Positions 29,733-38,669 of a stretch of 64,000 bases of DNA are shown piece after piece. A program made the position numbers and the translations under genes. The notes beneath the pieces were generated by a model. It had not been told where the DNA came from. It saw only the letters and a program-made list of their open reading frames with translations, and made no database searches. The stretch is from Bacteroidales bacterium (GTDB lineage: Bacteria; Bacteroidota; Bacteroidia; Bacteroidales; UBA932), in assembly GCA_017465225.1 (NCBI GenBank), contig JAFTWQ010000006.1:35509-99508 (forward strand). The letters are read 5' to 3'. Numbering within the stretch: position 1 is the stretch's first letter; each line of letters begins with the position of its first letter.

Positions 29733-32700
29733 ATGAAAAAATGTTTATTGCTGTTGATGGCCTTGCTCTATGTGAGTATAGGTCTTGCGACTGCCCAGAC
29801 CCTTTCGGTGACGGGAACGGTTGTTGCTGAGAAGGATAATCAGCCGGTCGCTGGAGCCTATGTGCTTGTTAATGGTACGACATTGGGTACCATTACCAAT
29901 GAAAATGGTGAATTCGACATCAGTAACGTACCATCTGATGCTAAGGAAATCATTGTCACTTTCCTAGGTATGAGTACGACTTCTGCTCCTGTTCAGGCAG
30001 AACCTCTCCGTATCGTGATGCATGAAGATGTCACTTTCCTTGAAGAAACCATTGTGACAGCCCTCGGTATTTCACGTTCCGAGAAAGCCATCGGTTATGC
30101 GGCAACAAAGGTCGACGGCGACGAGATTGCAGCATCACGAAACGCCAATGCTCTTGATGCACTGCAGGGCAAGGTTGCAGGACTCCAGATTCAGGCAACC
30201 TCTTCAGACCCAGGCTCGGCCAACTCTGTGACAATCCGTGGTTTCAGCTCTATCAATAGCAGCAACCAGCCTCTGTATGTCGTTGATGGTGTGCCTCTTC
30301 AGAATGGAACCCTTACGTCTCAAGGACACTCGATTTCTACTGCTGGTATCGCTAATATCGCTCCTGATGATATCGCATCAATGACAATCCTCAAAGGTGC
30401 CGCAGCTACAGCGTTGTACGGTAGCCGTGCCTCGAACGGTGTCATCGTCATCACGACTAAGACCGGATCAAAGGAAGATGGAAGGAATTTCACACTTTCA
30501 TATAATGGTGGTATGCAGATCCGTCAGGTTTCTCTTCTTCCTGAAATGCAGAACAAGTGGGGACAGGGATGGAACGGCGCGCAGACATTTATCGAAAATG
30601 GTTCATGGGGACCGGCTTTTGATGGTTCTCTTCAGGTCTACGGACCTATCTGGAATAATTCTCAGAAATACCATACTTATGATGCTAAGGTGAAGAATGT
30701 ACAGGACTTCTTCGACCTAGGAATCTCTCACAATCATAATGTGTCTCTCAGTGGTGTGTCAAGGGATAGGAGCATGACTTACTATCTGTCATATTCACAT
30801 ACATCTGACAATGGTATCATGCCTACTGACAAGGATGCGTACAAGAGAAATACCATCAGTATGAGAAATACATACGATGCAGCAAAATGGCTGAAGGTAA
30901 GTTCTTCTTTCAATTTTGCTAACTCTGCTACAGATATCGTTGGATCATATCAGGGTACTTCTGTTATAGACGGTCTCCTCGAGATGCCTCGTGATATGTC
31001 TATCGTTGACCTTAAGGACCTGAACGATCCTTTCAATACTCCTGAAGCATATCTCACTCCTTACGGAATCACCAATCCATATTGGGCGATGGCCAACAAT
31101 TATAACCATACCGACAGCAAACAGATGTTCGGTAAGATCCAGGCAGATTTCAAACCATGGGAATTCCTGACTTTCACATATCGCTATGGCTTTGATTATA
31201 TGGATTATGATTACAAGAGTGGTACACCTCAGATCGAGCTTGATGATGCGCTTATCAATGAAGATTATGGTTATGCACCTTCATCGATGAACGGAAATGG
31301 TTCAGTATACAACAGATACTATCGTTCATATGACCTCAACCATGACTTTATGGTAAATTTCAACAAAACTTTTGCTGAGAAGTTTGATGTAAATGTCGTG
31401 GCTGGTGTCAATGTGTGGGAAAGGAGCTATACATATATGGATGGTTCTACAGAAGATCTTACATTCCATACTGGATTCTGGGATCTCAGCAACGGATCGA
31501 CCAAGAGTACGTTGGCAGAGACTCAGATGAAGCGCAGACTAGTCGGCGTATTCGGCGATGTGACTCTCGGATGGGATAATATGGTATTCCTCAACCTTAC
31601 TGCACGAAACGACTGGTCTTCGACTCTGCCTATTGGAAACAACGATTACTTCTATCCTGGTGCAACTCTCAGCTGGGTGTTCACCGAACTTTTCCCTAAC
31701 AAGGTGCTTACCTTCGGAAAGGCTCGTCTGGCATATGGAAAGACCGGTAACGATGCAGGTGCATACATGACCAGTGCAAATTTCGTACAGGGCTATGCCA
31801 ATGGATATTATCAGTCAAGCATCGTGAGTTTCCCTATGAACGGAACAAATGCATTCCAGGCTTCAAGCACAATCGGTAGTTCTTCGCTCAGACCAGAGAT
31901 GACATCGGAGTTTGAAGTGGGTATGAACCTTCAGTTCTTCGATGGAAGAATCGGCATTGATGCGGCTTATTACAACCGTACTACATCCGATCAGATCTTC
32001 ACCCTTCCGGTAGACCCAGCTACAGGATATTCAAGCATGGTGACAAACTTCGGTCAGGTCCGTAACAGAGGTGTTGAACTCCTTTTGTCTACAACTCCTG
32101 TTCATACACGCAATTTCCGTTGGGATGTGGATGTGAACTTTGCACTCAACAGGAACAAGGTCCTCAGTATGCCTGAAAGCCTTGAGGGAGGTAAGGTTAC
32201 CATCAATGGATTCTCAGCAGGTGATGATGCCGTTTATATGTATGCTGAGGTAGGAAAGCCGCTTGGAACACTCTATACATATCTTCCTAAGACCGTAACA
32301 GATGAAAACAGCCCGTATTTCGGTTCTCCTGTAGTAGATGCACATGGACAGCCTGTACTCGGTGATGAGGTTGAATTTACCGGATGTGATGTTAACCACA
32401 AGTGGACTGGCGGTGTTACAACATCACTCACATTCCACGGTGTCACCTTGAGCGCGACTCTTGATGCTCGAGTTGGAGGTACAATGTTCTCAAGGACCAA
32501 GAATCTCATGCAGTTTACTGGAAACAGTGTGATTACTGCCTATAACGAGCGTCGTCCATTCATTATTCCTGGTTCGGTTGTTGACGCAGGCGATGGTACA
32601 TATGTGCCTAACACTGTCCCTATTCAGCAGACTGACGGTAGCTATCAGGATTATTTCAACCTTTACGGATGGGGTAACGGAGGAACAGCTTATCTTCTTG

Positions 32701-32954
32701 ACCGTTCGTTTGCGAAACTCCGTAATGTCAGCGTGACATGGGATCTGCCTAAGAAGTGGCTTGGCAAAGCCAATATTGCTGGTTTGAGCATTTCTGCATT
32801 TGTTAACAATGCGTTCGTATGGACTGCTTCAGACAATTATTATGTAGATCCTGAGACCACGACAGAAGGAACTGATCTTGGTGGCGCATTCGGTGAGCTT
32901 TACACTAACCCTTCATGCCGCATTTACGGATTCAACTTGAACGTCAAATTCTAA
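29733..32954 (+). CDS. SusC/RagA-family TonB-linked outer-membrane transporter
   Basis: This is a 1073-residue TonB-dependent importer. It has a signal peptide (1-21, ending ATAQ), a carboxypeptidase-regulatory-like Ig domain (about 23-105), a plug domain (about 115-240) with ALYGSRASNGVIVITTKTG, and a 22-strand barrel ending in an aromatic residue (YGFNLNVKF). The extra STN domain of regulatory SusCs is absent, so it should not signal to an anti-sigma factor. The partner SusD follows 14 bp later. The gene is less GC-rich than the Bat genes. The substrate is not shown directly; the four-gene order resembles oligopeptide importers. Confidence 0.95.
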   Translation: MKKCLLLLMALLYVSIGLATAQTLSVTGTVVAEKDNQPVAGAYVLVNGTTLGTITNENGEFDISNVPSDAKEIIVTFLGMSTTSAPVQAEPLRIVMHEDVTFLEETIVTALGISRSEKAIGYAATKVDGDEIAASRNANALDALQGKVAGLQIQATSSDPGSANSVTIRGFSSINSSNQPLYVVDGVPLQNGTLTSQGHSISTAGIANIAPDDIASMTILKGAAATALYGSRASNGVIVITTKTGSKEDGRNFTLSYNGGMQIRQVSLLPEMQNKWGQGWNGAQTFIENGSWGPAFDGSLQVYGPIWNNSQKYHTYDAKVKNVQDFFDLGISHNHNVSLSGVSRDRSMTYYLSYSHTSDNGIMPTDKDAYKRNTISMRNTYDAAKWLKVSSSFNFANSATDIVGSYQGTSVIDGLLEMPRDMSIVDLKDLNDPFNTPEAYLTPYGITNPYWAMANNYNHTDSKQMFGKIQADFKPWEFLTFTYRYGFDYMDYDYKSGTPQIELDDALINEDYGYAPSSMNGNGSVYNRYYRSYDLNHDFMVNFNKTFAEKFDVNVVAGVNVWERSYTYMDGSTEDLTFHTGFWDLSNGSTKSTLAETQMKRRLVGVFGDVTLGWDNMVFLNLTARNDWSSTLPIGNNDYFYPGATLSWVFTELFPNKVLTFGKARLAYGKTGNDAGAYMTSANFVQGYANGYYQSSIVSFPMNGTNAFQASSTIGSSSLRPEMTSEFEVGMNLQFFDGRIGIDAAYYNRTTSDQIFTLPVDPATGYSSMVTNFGQVRNRGVELLLSTTPVHTRNFRWDVDVNFALNRNKVLSMPESLEGGKVTINGFSAGDDAVYMYAEVGKPLGTLYTYLPKTVTDENSPYFGSPVVDAHGQPVLGDEVEFTGCDVNHKWTGGVTTSLTFHGVTLSATLDARVGGTMFSRTKNLMQFTGNSVITAYNERRPFIIPGSVVDAGDGTYVPNTVPIQQTDGSYQDYFNLYGWGNGGTAYLLDRSFAKLRNVSVTWDLPKKWLGKANIAGLSISAFVNNAFVWTASDNYYVDPETTTEGTDLGGAFGELYTNPSCRIYGFNLNVKF

Positions 32955-32968
32955 ACAGGAGGAAGAAA

Positions 32969-34456
32969 ATGAAAAAGATATTTACAATGCTGATTTTGGC
33001 AGTAGGACTGATGACTTCATGTCAGGATTATCTGGACATCAATAAGTCTCCGAATTCTCCTTCTGCAGAAAATATGACTCCGGACATGATGTTTCCGGCT
33101 GTTGAGATGAACCTCGCTGCCAGTTATGGCGATTTCCTCAGAATTGTCGGAGGTTACTATTCTCAACATTATTCACAATTGACAGGTACATCGAACTATC
33201 TCGATTACAGCCAGTTCAATATGTCGGCTACACGTTCCAGCGGTACCTATACGCAACTTAATACCCGTGTTCTCGGAAACCTGAAGACAATCCGTGACTA
33301 TGCTGCGGCAAATGAGGAATGGGGAACGTATCTGGCAGCCACTGTCCTTCGCGCCTTTACATATCAGGTGCTTGTCGACTGCTATGAGCAGGTTCCATAT
33401 ACTGAGGCGATGAATACAGCCTATCCTTCACCGAAATATGATGACGGACTTACTGTTTATCAAGGCGTAATTGCCGAGATTGATGATGCTCTTGCGAAGG
33501 CTTCAGAAAGTGATCTGGTATGCAGCAACTTTCTCTTCCCGTCTGCAGGTGCACAGGAATGGGTCAGGTTCGCCAATGCCCTTAAACTGAAGATGTATAT
33601 GAGAATAAGCGGTGTCGCTGATGTGCAGTCTGCCGTTGATGCCCTTGTGGCTGAAGGGAATTTCCCTACATCAGATGTGGCTTGGATGGGATGCTGGACT
33701 GATGAGGGTGGCAAGGCTAATCCATATTTCTCAGAAGAGTTCGGATCGTATACTTCAGTTCAGAAGAATGTTTCTCTTAATCTGGCACTCCAGGGTACAA
33801 TGGCTTCTTATAATGATGCTCGACTTGCAGCATTCTTTGATCCAAGCTCGAACGGAAACTACACCGGTGCGATTTCCGGAACGAACTTCTCGGTCAGTGC
33901 AAGCGATCATGGGGCAGGATACTGGTGCCGTCCAGCTGTGAGATTCAATTCGCCTGTATATCTGATCACTGTGTCGGAAGTTGAATTTTTCCTGGCCGAG
34001 TATTATGCAAAGAAGGATCCTTCAAAGGCAGAGGCTCATTACAAGGCTGCAGTGGATGCTTCGTTTGCTTCCGCTGGAGTGACAGGCGCAGATGCAGTCT
34101 ATGGTTCTGGTGCTGCTTATGCATGGGATGCTTCTGCATACAAGGAGGTGATCGGTGTACAGAAGTGGGTGGCTCTTTCAGGAACCAACAATTTTGAGGC
34201 TTGGTGCGAGCTTCGACGTCTTGGATACCCTGCATTCAGCGGCCAGAAAGGTGACGACTTCTATAATGTGCAGTCGGGAGATTATGATGCGACAACCTAT
34301 ATCCCTGGCACACTCTATACTCCTATTACAGTAAATGCAATTCTCGGAGCCGGCAAGGTCCTTCAGCGTTTCCCGTTTGCCGACAGCTCATCAAGCCGCA
34401 ACGAGAATGTGCCTGAGTATAAGGGAGATGGTGCTCCGATGTTCTGGGTGAAATAA
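32969..34456 (+). CDS. SusD/RagB-family surface lipoprotein (SusD-like 2 type)
   Basis: SusD proteins form a lid over SusC and bind the substrate. From ATG 32969 it has 495 residues; AGGAGG lies just upstream. The lipobox LMTSC puts the lipid on C18, followed by DYLDINKSPNSP, the hallmark of the second SusD-like family. TPR-type helices occupy the rest. The C-terminal half contains FLAEYYAKKDPSKAEAHYKA, typical of the family. An upstream in-frame start at 32915 lies inside susC and is rejected. Confidence 0.93.
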   Translation: MKKIFTMLILAVGLMTSCQDYLDINKSPNSPSAENMTPDMMFPAVEMNLAASYGDFLRIVGGYYSQHYSQLTGTSNYLDYSQFNMSATRSSGTYTQLNTRVLGNLKTIRDYAAANEEWGTYLAATVLRAFTYQVLVDCYEQVPYTEAMNTAYPSPKYDDGLTVYQGVIAEIDDALAKASESDLVCSNFLFPSAGAQEWVRFANALKLKMYMRISGVADVQSAVDALVAEGNFPTSDVAWMGCWTDEGGKANPYFSEEFGSYTSVQKNVSLNLALQGTMASYNDARLAAFFDPSSNGNYTGAISGTNFSVSASDHGAGYWCRPAVRFNSPVYLITVSEVEFFLAEYYAKKDPSKAEAHYKAAVDASFASAGVTGADAVYGSGAAYAWDASAYKEVIGVQKWVALSGTNNFEAWCELRRLGYPAFSGQKGDDFYNVQSGDYDATTYIPGTLYTPITVNAILGAGKVLQRFPFADSSSSRNENVPEYKGDGAPMFWVK

Positions 34457-34481
34457 TTTCGAACCTATAAATTGAAAGAAT

Positions 34482-35180
34482 ATGAAAAGAATATTAAATA
34501 TATTCATGGGCCTTTTCTTTGTGGCAGGAATGGTTTCCTGCGAAAAGACGACAGAAGGGCTTACTGCTATCACTTATTATCCTGTGATCGAGCTTAATGG
34601 AGGTACTGAGGTTATTTATCTGGGTGAAACATATGTGGATCCAGGCTGTACCGCTGTCATGAATGGTGTGGACATTACTGATAAAGTGGTGGTTTCGGAC
34701 AATATTGACAATAACTCTGTAGGAATTTATACTGTGAATTATTCTGCAGTGAACGAGCAAGGCTTCTCAGCAAGCGCTTCGCGTACAGTCTATGTGGTAG
34801 CTGAAAGTGGCATTGCCAACCTTTACGTCGGACGTATGACAACCCCGAAGGGGCAGGTTCTTTCCGGAGGTACTCATCTTATCACTGACAACGGTGATGG
34901 TACCTATACTCTTGACGACGTTATGGGTGGCTACTATTGCTGGTATACCTATCCTGGATATGATGCTATGGGATATGACTTCTTTGCTGAAGTTGACTTC
35001 TCTGTTGATTCAGACGGAGTGATGACTCAGGTCGGTGATGTCGGCAACTGGTATTTTGCAAGTCAGGTCGAACTCTTCATCATTGACGGCCAGTATGATG
35101 CAGGTACGGGAGTCGTGACTTTCAACACCTCATATAACGGTGCTACAATTAATGTTGTTCTTACTCCATTGACAAAATAA
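34482..35180 (+). CDS. Surface lipoprotein with Ig-like (DUF5011/DUF5012-type) domain
   Basis: This 232-residue lipoprotein has a lipobox ending in C20 (GMVSC). Residues 40-105 carry an immunoglobulin-like fold with YLGETYVDPGCTA and GIYTVNYSAVNEQGFSAS, as in DUF5011/5012 proteins. Residues 110-232 form a beta-rich domain with NGDGTYTLDDVMGG. It follows susD by 25 bp and is followed by another lipoprotein. In such loci these proteins sit on the cell surface as accessory binding proteins. The ligand is unknown. Confidence 0.82.
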   Translation: MKRILNIFMGLFFVAGMVSCEKTTEGLTAITYYPVIELNGGTEVIYLGETYVDPGCTAVMNGVDITDKVVVSDNIDNNSVGIYTVNYSAVNEQGFSASASRTVYVVAESGIANLYVGRMTTPKGQVLSGGTHLITDNGDGTYTLDDVMGGYYCWYTYPGYDAMGYDFFAEVDFSVDSDGVMTQVGDVGNWYFASQVELFIIDGQYDAGTGVVTFNTSYNGATINVVLTPLTK

Positions 35181-35188
35181 TAGAAGGT

Positions 35189-35686
35189 ATGAAAAAGTTA
35201 TTATATATTTTGGCAACGTCTGTTGCGCTTTTATCTTCATGCGCAAAAGACCCGATAGAAAACACTGCAACAGTAGGGATGGCAGGTGAATGGTATGTGA
35301 CCGTTGATGCAGTTGATGAGAATGGTGAGGTGCTCTATGAGGATCCTTATGGGGTGGGTTATTTCATCGTCAGCACCTTCAATACTGCAGCCAATGTGCC
35401 TACAGAAATGTTTGTATTTGATAATTATAATTTCTGGGAGTTTCAGGTGCAGGTGAAGGCTGATCCTGAGACCATGACATTCGCGACTGATGGAATGGCG
35501 CCGAATCTCGCATATGACAGCAATGTGCAGATCACAGGTGGTAAGGTATCATATGGAACAGCAACGACTCCAAGCGGGCAACCAGCTGATGCAATCGAGT
35601 TCTGTGTGAAATTCGATGACGATGATTACGGTTTTACCTACAAGTTTCACGGCTACAGGTATACCGGATTCGTGGCTGACGAATAG
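35189..35686 (+). CDS. Lipid-binding-hydrolase-like surface lipoprotein
   Basis: This 165-residue lipoprotein has a lipobox with C18 (LSSC). The start of the mature protein (MAGEWYVTVDAVDENG) and a beta-barrel-like sequence resemble the small lipid-binding hydrolase-like family (Lipid_bd) that closes many SusCD loci. It starts 8 bp after the preceding gene. It is the fourth and last gene of the operon; a stem-loop follows. No catalytic residues can be assigned. Confidence 0.75.
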   Translation: MKKLLYILATSVALLSSCAKDPIENTATVGMAGEWYVTVDAVDENGEVLYEDPYGVGYFIVSTFNTAANVPTEMFVFDNYNFWEFQVQVKADPETMTFATDGMAPNLAYDSNVQITGGKVSYGTATTPSGQPADAIEFCVKFDDDDYGFTYKFHGYRYTGFVADE

Positions 35687-35724
35687 TCTGAAAACCTTCT
35701 GGTTGATTACATAAATATTGACGA

Positions 35725-35757
35725 AGCCGGATGGCGCCTGTGAAGGACCATCCGGCT
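35725..35757 (+). terminator. Stem-loop terminator after the susCD operon
   Basis: AGCCGGATGG (35725-35734) pairs with CCATCCGGCT (35748-35757). The T tract is weak, so termination may be partial. Confidence 0.6.
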
Positions 35758-35791
35758 GTCTTGTTGCTTGGGTGCGGGCTTGCTTTACAAA

Positions 35792-35820
35792 GAAAAAGCG
35801 GCAATCTTTCGATTGTCGCT
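35792..35820 (-). terminator. Terminator after rpsT
   Basis: On the minus strand AGCGACAATC and GATTGCCGCT form a ten-base stem with one wobble around a 4-nt loop, followed by TTTTT. It lies 37 bp beyond the rpsT stop. Confidence 0.75.
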
Positions 35821-35856
35821 TTCCAGCTATAGAACCCTTTAAAAGGAAATCTTTCT

Positions 35857-36111
35857 TTATGAAAGTTTATTGATATAAACTGCGATACCGCTCTTGAGGT
35901 TTGCAGCTTTGTTCTTGTGGATAACACCGATCTTTGCGAGCTTGTCGATCATTGCATAGACCTTTGGAGCGTTAGCCTCGGCTGCTGCCTTGTCGGTTGT
36001 GTTACGAATCGCACGGATTGCGTTTCTTGTAGTCTTTGCATAATACTTATTATGCAATCTGCGCCTTTCGCTCTGGCGATAGCGCTTGTCTGCTGATGCG
36101 TGATTTGCCAT
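35857..36111 (-). CDS. rpsT: 30S ribosomal protein S20
   Basis: S20 is a primary 16S rRNA binding protein of the small subunit. It is 84 residues, very basic, with the helical repeats of the family and the conserved start [19 protein letters not shown]. It lies 24 bp after tRNA-Glu on the same strand and likely shares its promoter. A terminator follows. Confidence 0.97.
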   Translation of the reverse strand: MANHASADKRYRQSERRRLHNKYYAKTTRNAIRAIRNTTDKAAAEANAPKVYAMIDKLAKIGVIHKNKAANLKSGIAVYINKLS

Positions 36112-36135
36112 TGTTTTTATTTTTTATATTTCTTG

Positions 36136-36207
36136 TAGTCGGTAGGGGAATCGAACCCCTCTTGCAAGAATGAAAATCTTGAGTCCTAACCGATAGACGA
36201 ACCGACC
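36136..36207 (-). tRNA. tRNA-Glu (anticodon TTC)
   Basis: On the minus strand a 72-nt cloverleaf begins GGTCGGT and ends ACCGACT plus discriminator A. The anticodon stem CAAGA/TCTTG encloses TTTTCAT, giving TTC. The T arm GAGGGGTTCGATTCCCCT is perfect. The CCA is not encoded (CAA follows). Confidence 0.96.
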
Positions 36208-36236
36208 AAACTGACCATTTTTCACAAATGGGAGTG

Positions 36237-36244
36237 CAAAGGTA
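36237..36244 (-). promoter_or_regulatory. -7 box (TACCTTTG) for tRNA-Glu and rpsT
   Basis: On the minus strand TACCTTTG lies 29 nt upstream of tRNA-Glu. It is the only good promoter before the tRNA and rpsT, so both may be on one transcript. Confidence 0.65.
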
Positions 36245-36285
36245 AGAATTAAATATTAAATTACAAAAATATTTTCCAATTTTCT

Positions 36286-37299
36286 TTACTTATCCTCTTC
36301 CTTCGCCCACTCGAAAGAGTAGAGTACAGACTCTACCTGCCTGAGGTAGTGACGTTTGTCGTATCTTGGCGCATAAACGAATGCAAGAATCACGATCATG
36401 TCCTTGCCGTCCTTGCTGTAGAATGCATGTGCGACAAACGGGCCTCCCATGAAATCATTATGTACGTCCCAGAGACCTCTTACCTCGGCGAAATCAAGCC
36501 CTTTGTACTTCATGTACTTTACTGAAGGGATGACAGCCGGTGAGATGGTCATGTAGGTGTTCTCGAATGAACCCGGTACATTCTCCTCAAGCTCCGTATT
36601 GATGTTTGCGATGAGGCTTTCCCTGCTCATCATATCTTCGCCCTCTACAACAGGATACTTCATCACCAGGATATTCTGCTGCACGTACTGTGGGGAGTAT
36701 GCGATCCATACGAAATCACTTGTTTTCTTCCTGAGCTTGTATCCGGAAGGGAAATGAGGCGAGCCTCCTGCAACTTCGGTCACGACCGGTGCAAGTGCGA
36801 GCTCCTCGTATTTCTTTGCGTTTGCGATGACCCTGTCTCTCTCGGCCTGCTCCAGAGTGGTCTTGATCTTCTGGCTGTTCTCCTTGAAGAGCGCTACTGC
36901 AGTTTCTGTGTCAGGAGCATTGATGCCGATCACGCACTGGGGTGCTGCCCAGACATTCTGTCTGTAGACTACTCCCGGCTCGGTCACGCTGCTGCTGATA
37001 TTGACGAGAATGAGGTTCCTGTGTACCTGGAACACGCTGTTGAATCCGCTTGGGGCGAGATCCACCAATGTATAGAGCGGCTCTCTCTGGGGGAGGAACG
37101 GGCAGTCGGCTGCGAGGGTGTCGCGGATCACTGTGCCGATGGCTCCTTCCCAGGCGCCCTTGTCGATCACGACTACCACTTCACCGGCCTTGCCGCTGAT
37201 GTTTGGCAGGAGGGCCTTCTTTCTTTTTTCCTCGCTGCATGATGTGATGGCCAGGACTGCCATTGCAGCCATCGCCAGATATGTCAGGATTCGTTTCAT
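36286..37299 (-). CDS. DUF4837-family lipoprotein
   Basis: This 337-residue lipoprotein has a lipobox with C21 (AITSC). It matches DUF4837, a family found in Bacteroidetes, with the early GKAGEVVVVIDKGAWEG and a later YSPQYVQQNILVMKYP. The function is not known. It lies 21 bp after rseP and is the last gene of the run M23 peptidase-dxr-rseP-DUF4837, so an envelope role is likely. Confidence 0.85.
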   Translation of the reverse strand: MKRILTYLAMAAMAVLAITSCSEEKRKKALLPNISGKAGEVVVVIDKGAWEGAIGTVIRDTLAADCPFLPQREPLYTLVDLAPSGFNSVFQVHRNLILVNISSSVTEPGVVYRQNVWAAPQCVIGINAPDTETAVALFKENSQKIKTTLEQAERDRVIANAKKYEELALAPVVTEVAGGSPHFPSGYKLRKKTSDFVWIAYSPQYVQQNILVMKYPVVEGEDMMSRESLIANINTELEENVPGSFENTYMTISPAVIPSVKYMKYKGLDFAEVRGLWDVHNDFMGGPFVAHAFYSKDGKDMIVILAFVYAPRYDKRHYLRQVESVLYSFEWAKEEDK

Positions 37300-37320
37300 G
37301 ATACTTTACTTTATTATTGG

Positions 37321-38658
37321 TTATCTGATTAGTCTTGCAATATCGTTGCCGAACGCCAGGAACATTAGTCCGAATATAAGGAGCATTCCTATGATCTGCG
37401 TGATGTAAAGGAACTTGTCGCTTGGCTTGCGTCCGGTGATGATTTCATACAATGTGAATACGATGTGGCCGCCGTCGAGTGCCGGTATCGGCAGAAGGTT
37501 CATCACTCCCAGCATGATCGAAAGCAGGGCTATGATGTTGAGGAAGCTGTACCAGTCCCATGCGGACGGGAATATCTGTCCGATGGCGATGAAGCTGCCT
37601 ACCGATTTGTAGGCTTCGGTGCTTGGGGTCGCCACAAGCTTGAGGTCCTTGAGATAGTCACTGATAGAGGCGAATGTCTTTCTGAAGCCTGCCGGAATTG
37701 CAGACAGGACTGTGTACTCCTTTGTCGTGATCTCCGGCTGCATGAGGAATACACCAAGTCTTCCGGCCGTGTCCACAGCCATCTCGAGGTCGAGAGTGTC
37801 CGATCCTCTGATCACGGTCACGGGAACTTCTGTCCCGCGAAGCTCCTTGAGTATAGACCATGCGTCCTGCACGAAATCGACCTCATTGCCTGAAATGCAT
37901 GCGATCCTGTCGCCTTTTTCAAGTCCGAGAGCGCTGTTCGGCGAGTCTGCGGAAATCTCCTTCACTACAAACGGAACCGCCAGATCGAACATTCCGGGAG
38001 AGTTCATGACTTCTCCGAACAAGGTCTGGTCGATGTGGAATGAGGCTGTGTCGCCGTCTCTGAGCACAGTCACTTTTTCTGTGGAGTTGCGTACCAGGTC
38101 TGCCTGAAGCATGGTGAAGCTCTCCGGAACATAATCGTCGAAGCGGAGGATTTCGTCACCGTTTCTGAAACCCATCTCGCTCGCAAGCTCGTTCACATAT
38201 ATCCTGTTGCCCTTGTTGCTTATGTAGCTTTCTCCCCATCCGGCAAGAAGGCTCGTGTACATGATGATGGCGAATATGAAGTTGAACAGCACTCCTCCTG
38301 CCATGACAAGAAGCCTCTGCCATGCAGGCTTGGTCCTGAACTCCCATGGCTGCGGCTCGGTCTTCAGATGTTCCGTATCCATTGATTCGTCGATCATGCC
38401 GGCGATCTTGCAGTATCCTCCGAGAGGAAGCCAGCCGATGCCGTATTCTGTCTCCCATCCGGCGGCCTTCGGGCATAGCTTGATGAACCATTTCGACTTT
38501 GTACTGAAGAGCTTCCTGTCTCCTGCATCGAAGAAAAGGAAGAATTTGTCTACCCTGACGCCGAATATCTTCGCAAAGAAGAAATGGCCGAACTCATGCA
38601 CAATGATGAGTATCGACAGGGCAAGTATGACCTGAAGTGTCTTTATAAGTACTGTCAT
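37321..38658 (-). CDS. rseP: Site-2 protease RseP (zinc membrane metalloprotease)
   Basis: RseP cleaves membrane-bound regulators within the membrane. It has 445 residues. The zinc motif HEFGH is at residues 21-25 in the first helix, and the second metal site is in NLLPIPALDGGH near 392-403. Three further helices and two PDZ-like regions (about 115-200 and 205-290) lie between. It is 11 bp downstream of dxr, a very common pairing in bacteria. Confidence 0.95.
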   Translation of the reverse strand: MTVLIKTLQVILALSILIIVHEFGHFFFAKIFGVRVDKFFLFFDAGDRKLFSTKSKWFIKLCPKAAGWETEYGIGWLPLGGYCKIAGMIDESMDTEHLKTEPQPWEFRTKPAWQRLLVMAGGVLFNFIFAIIMYTSLLAGWGESYISNKGNRIYVNELASEMGFRNGDEILRFDDYVPESFTMLQADLVRNSTEKVTVLRDGDTASFHIDQTLFGEVMNSPGMFDLAVPFVVKEISADSPNSALGLEKGDRIACISGNEVDFVQDAWSILKELRGTEVPVTVIRGSDTLDLEMAVDTAGRLGVFLMQPEITTKEYTVLSAIPAGFRKTFASISDYLKDLKLVATPSTEAYKSVGSFIAIGQIFPSAWDWYSFLNIIALLSIMLGVMNLLPIPALDGGHIVFTLYEIITGRKPSDKFLYITQIIGMLLIFGLMFLAFGNDIARLIR

Positions 38659-38669
38659 CTGTTTGTCTT

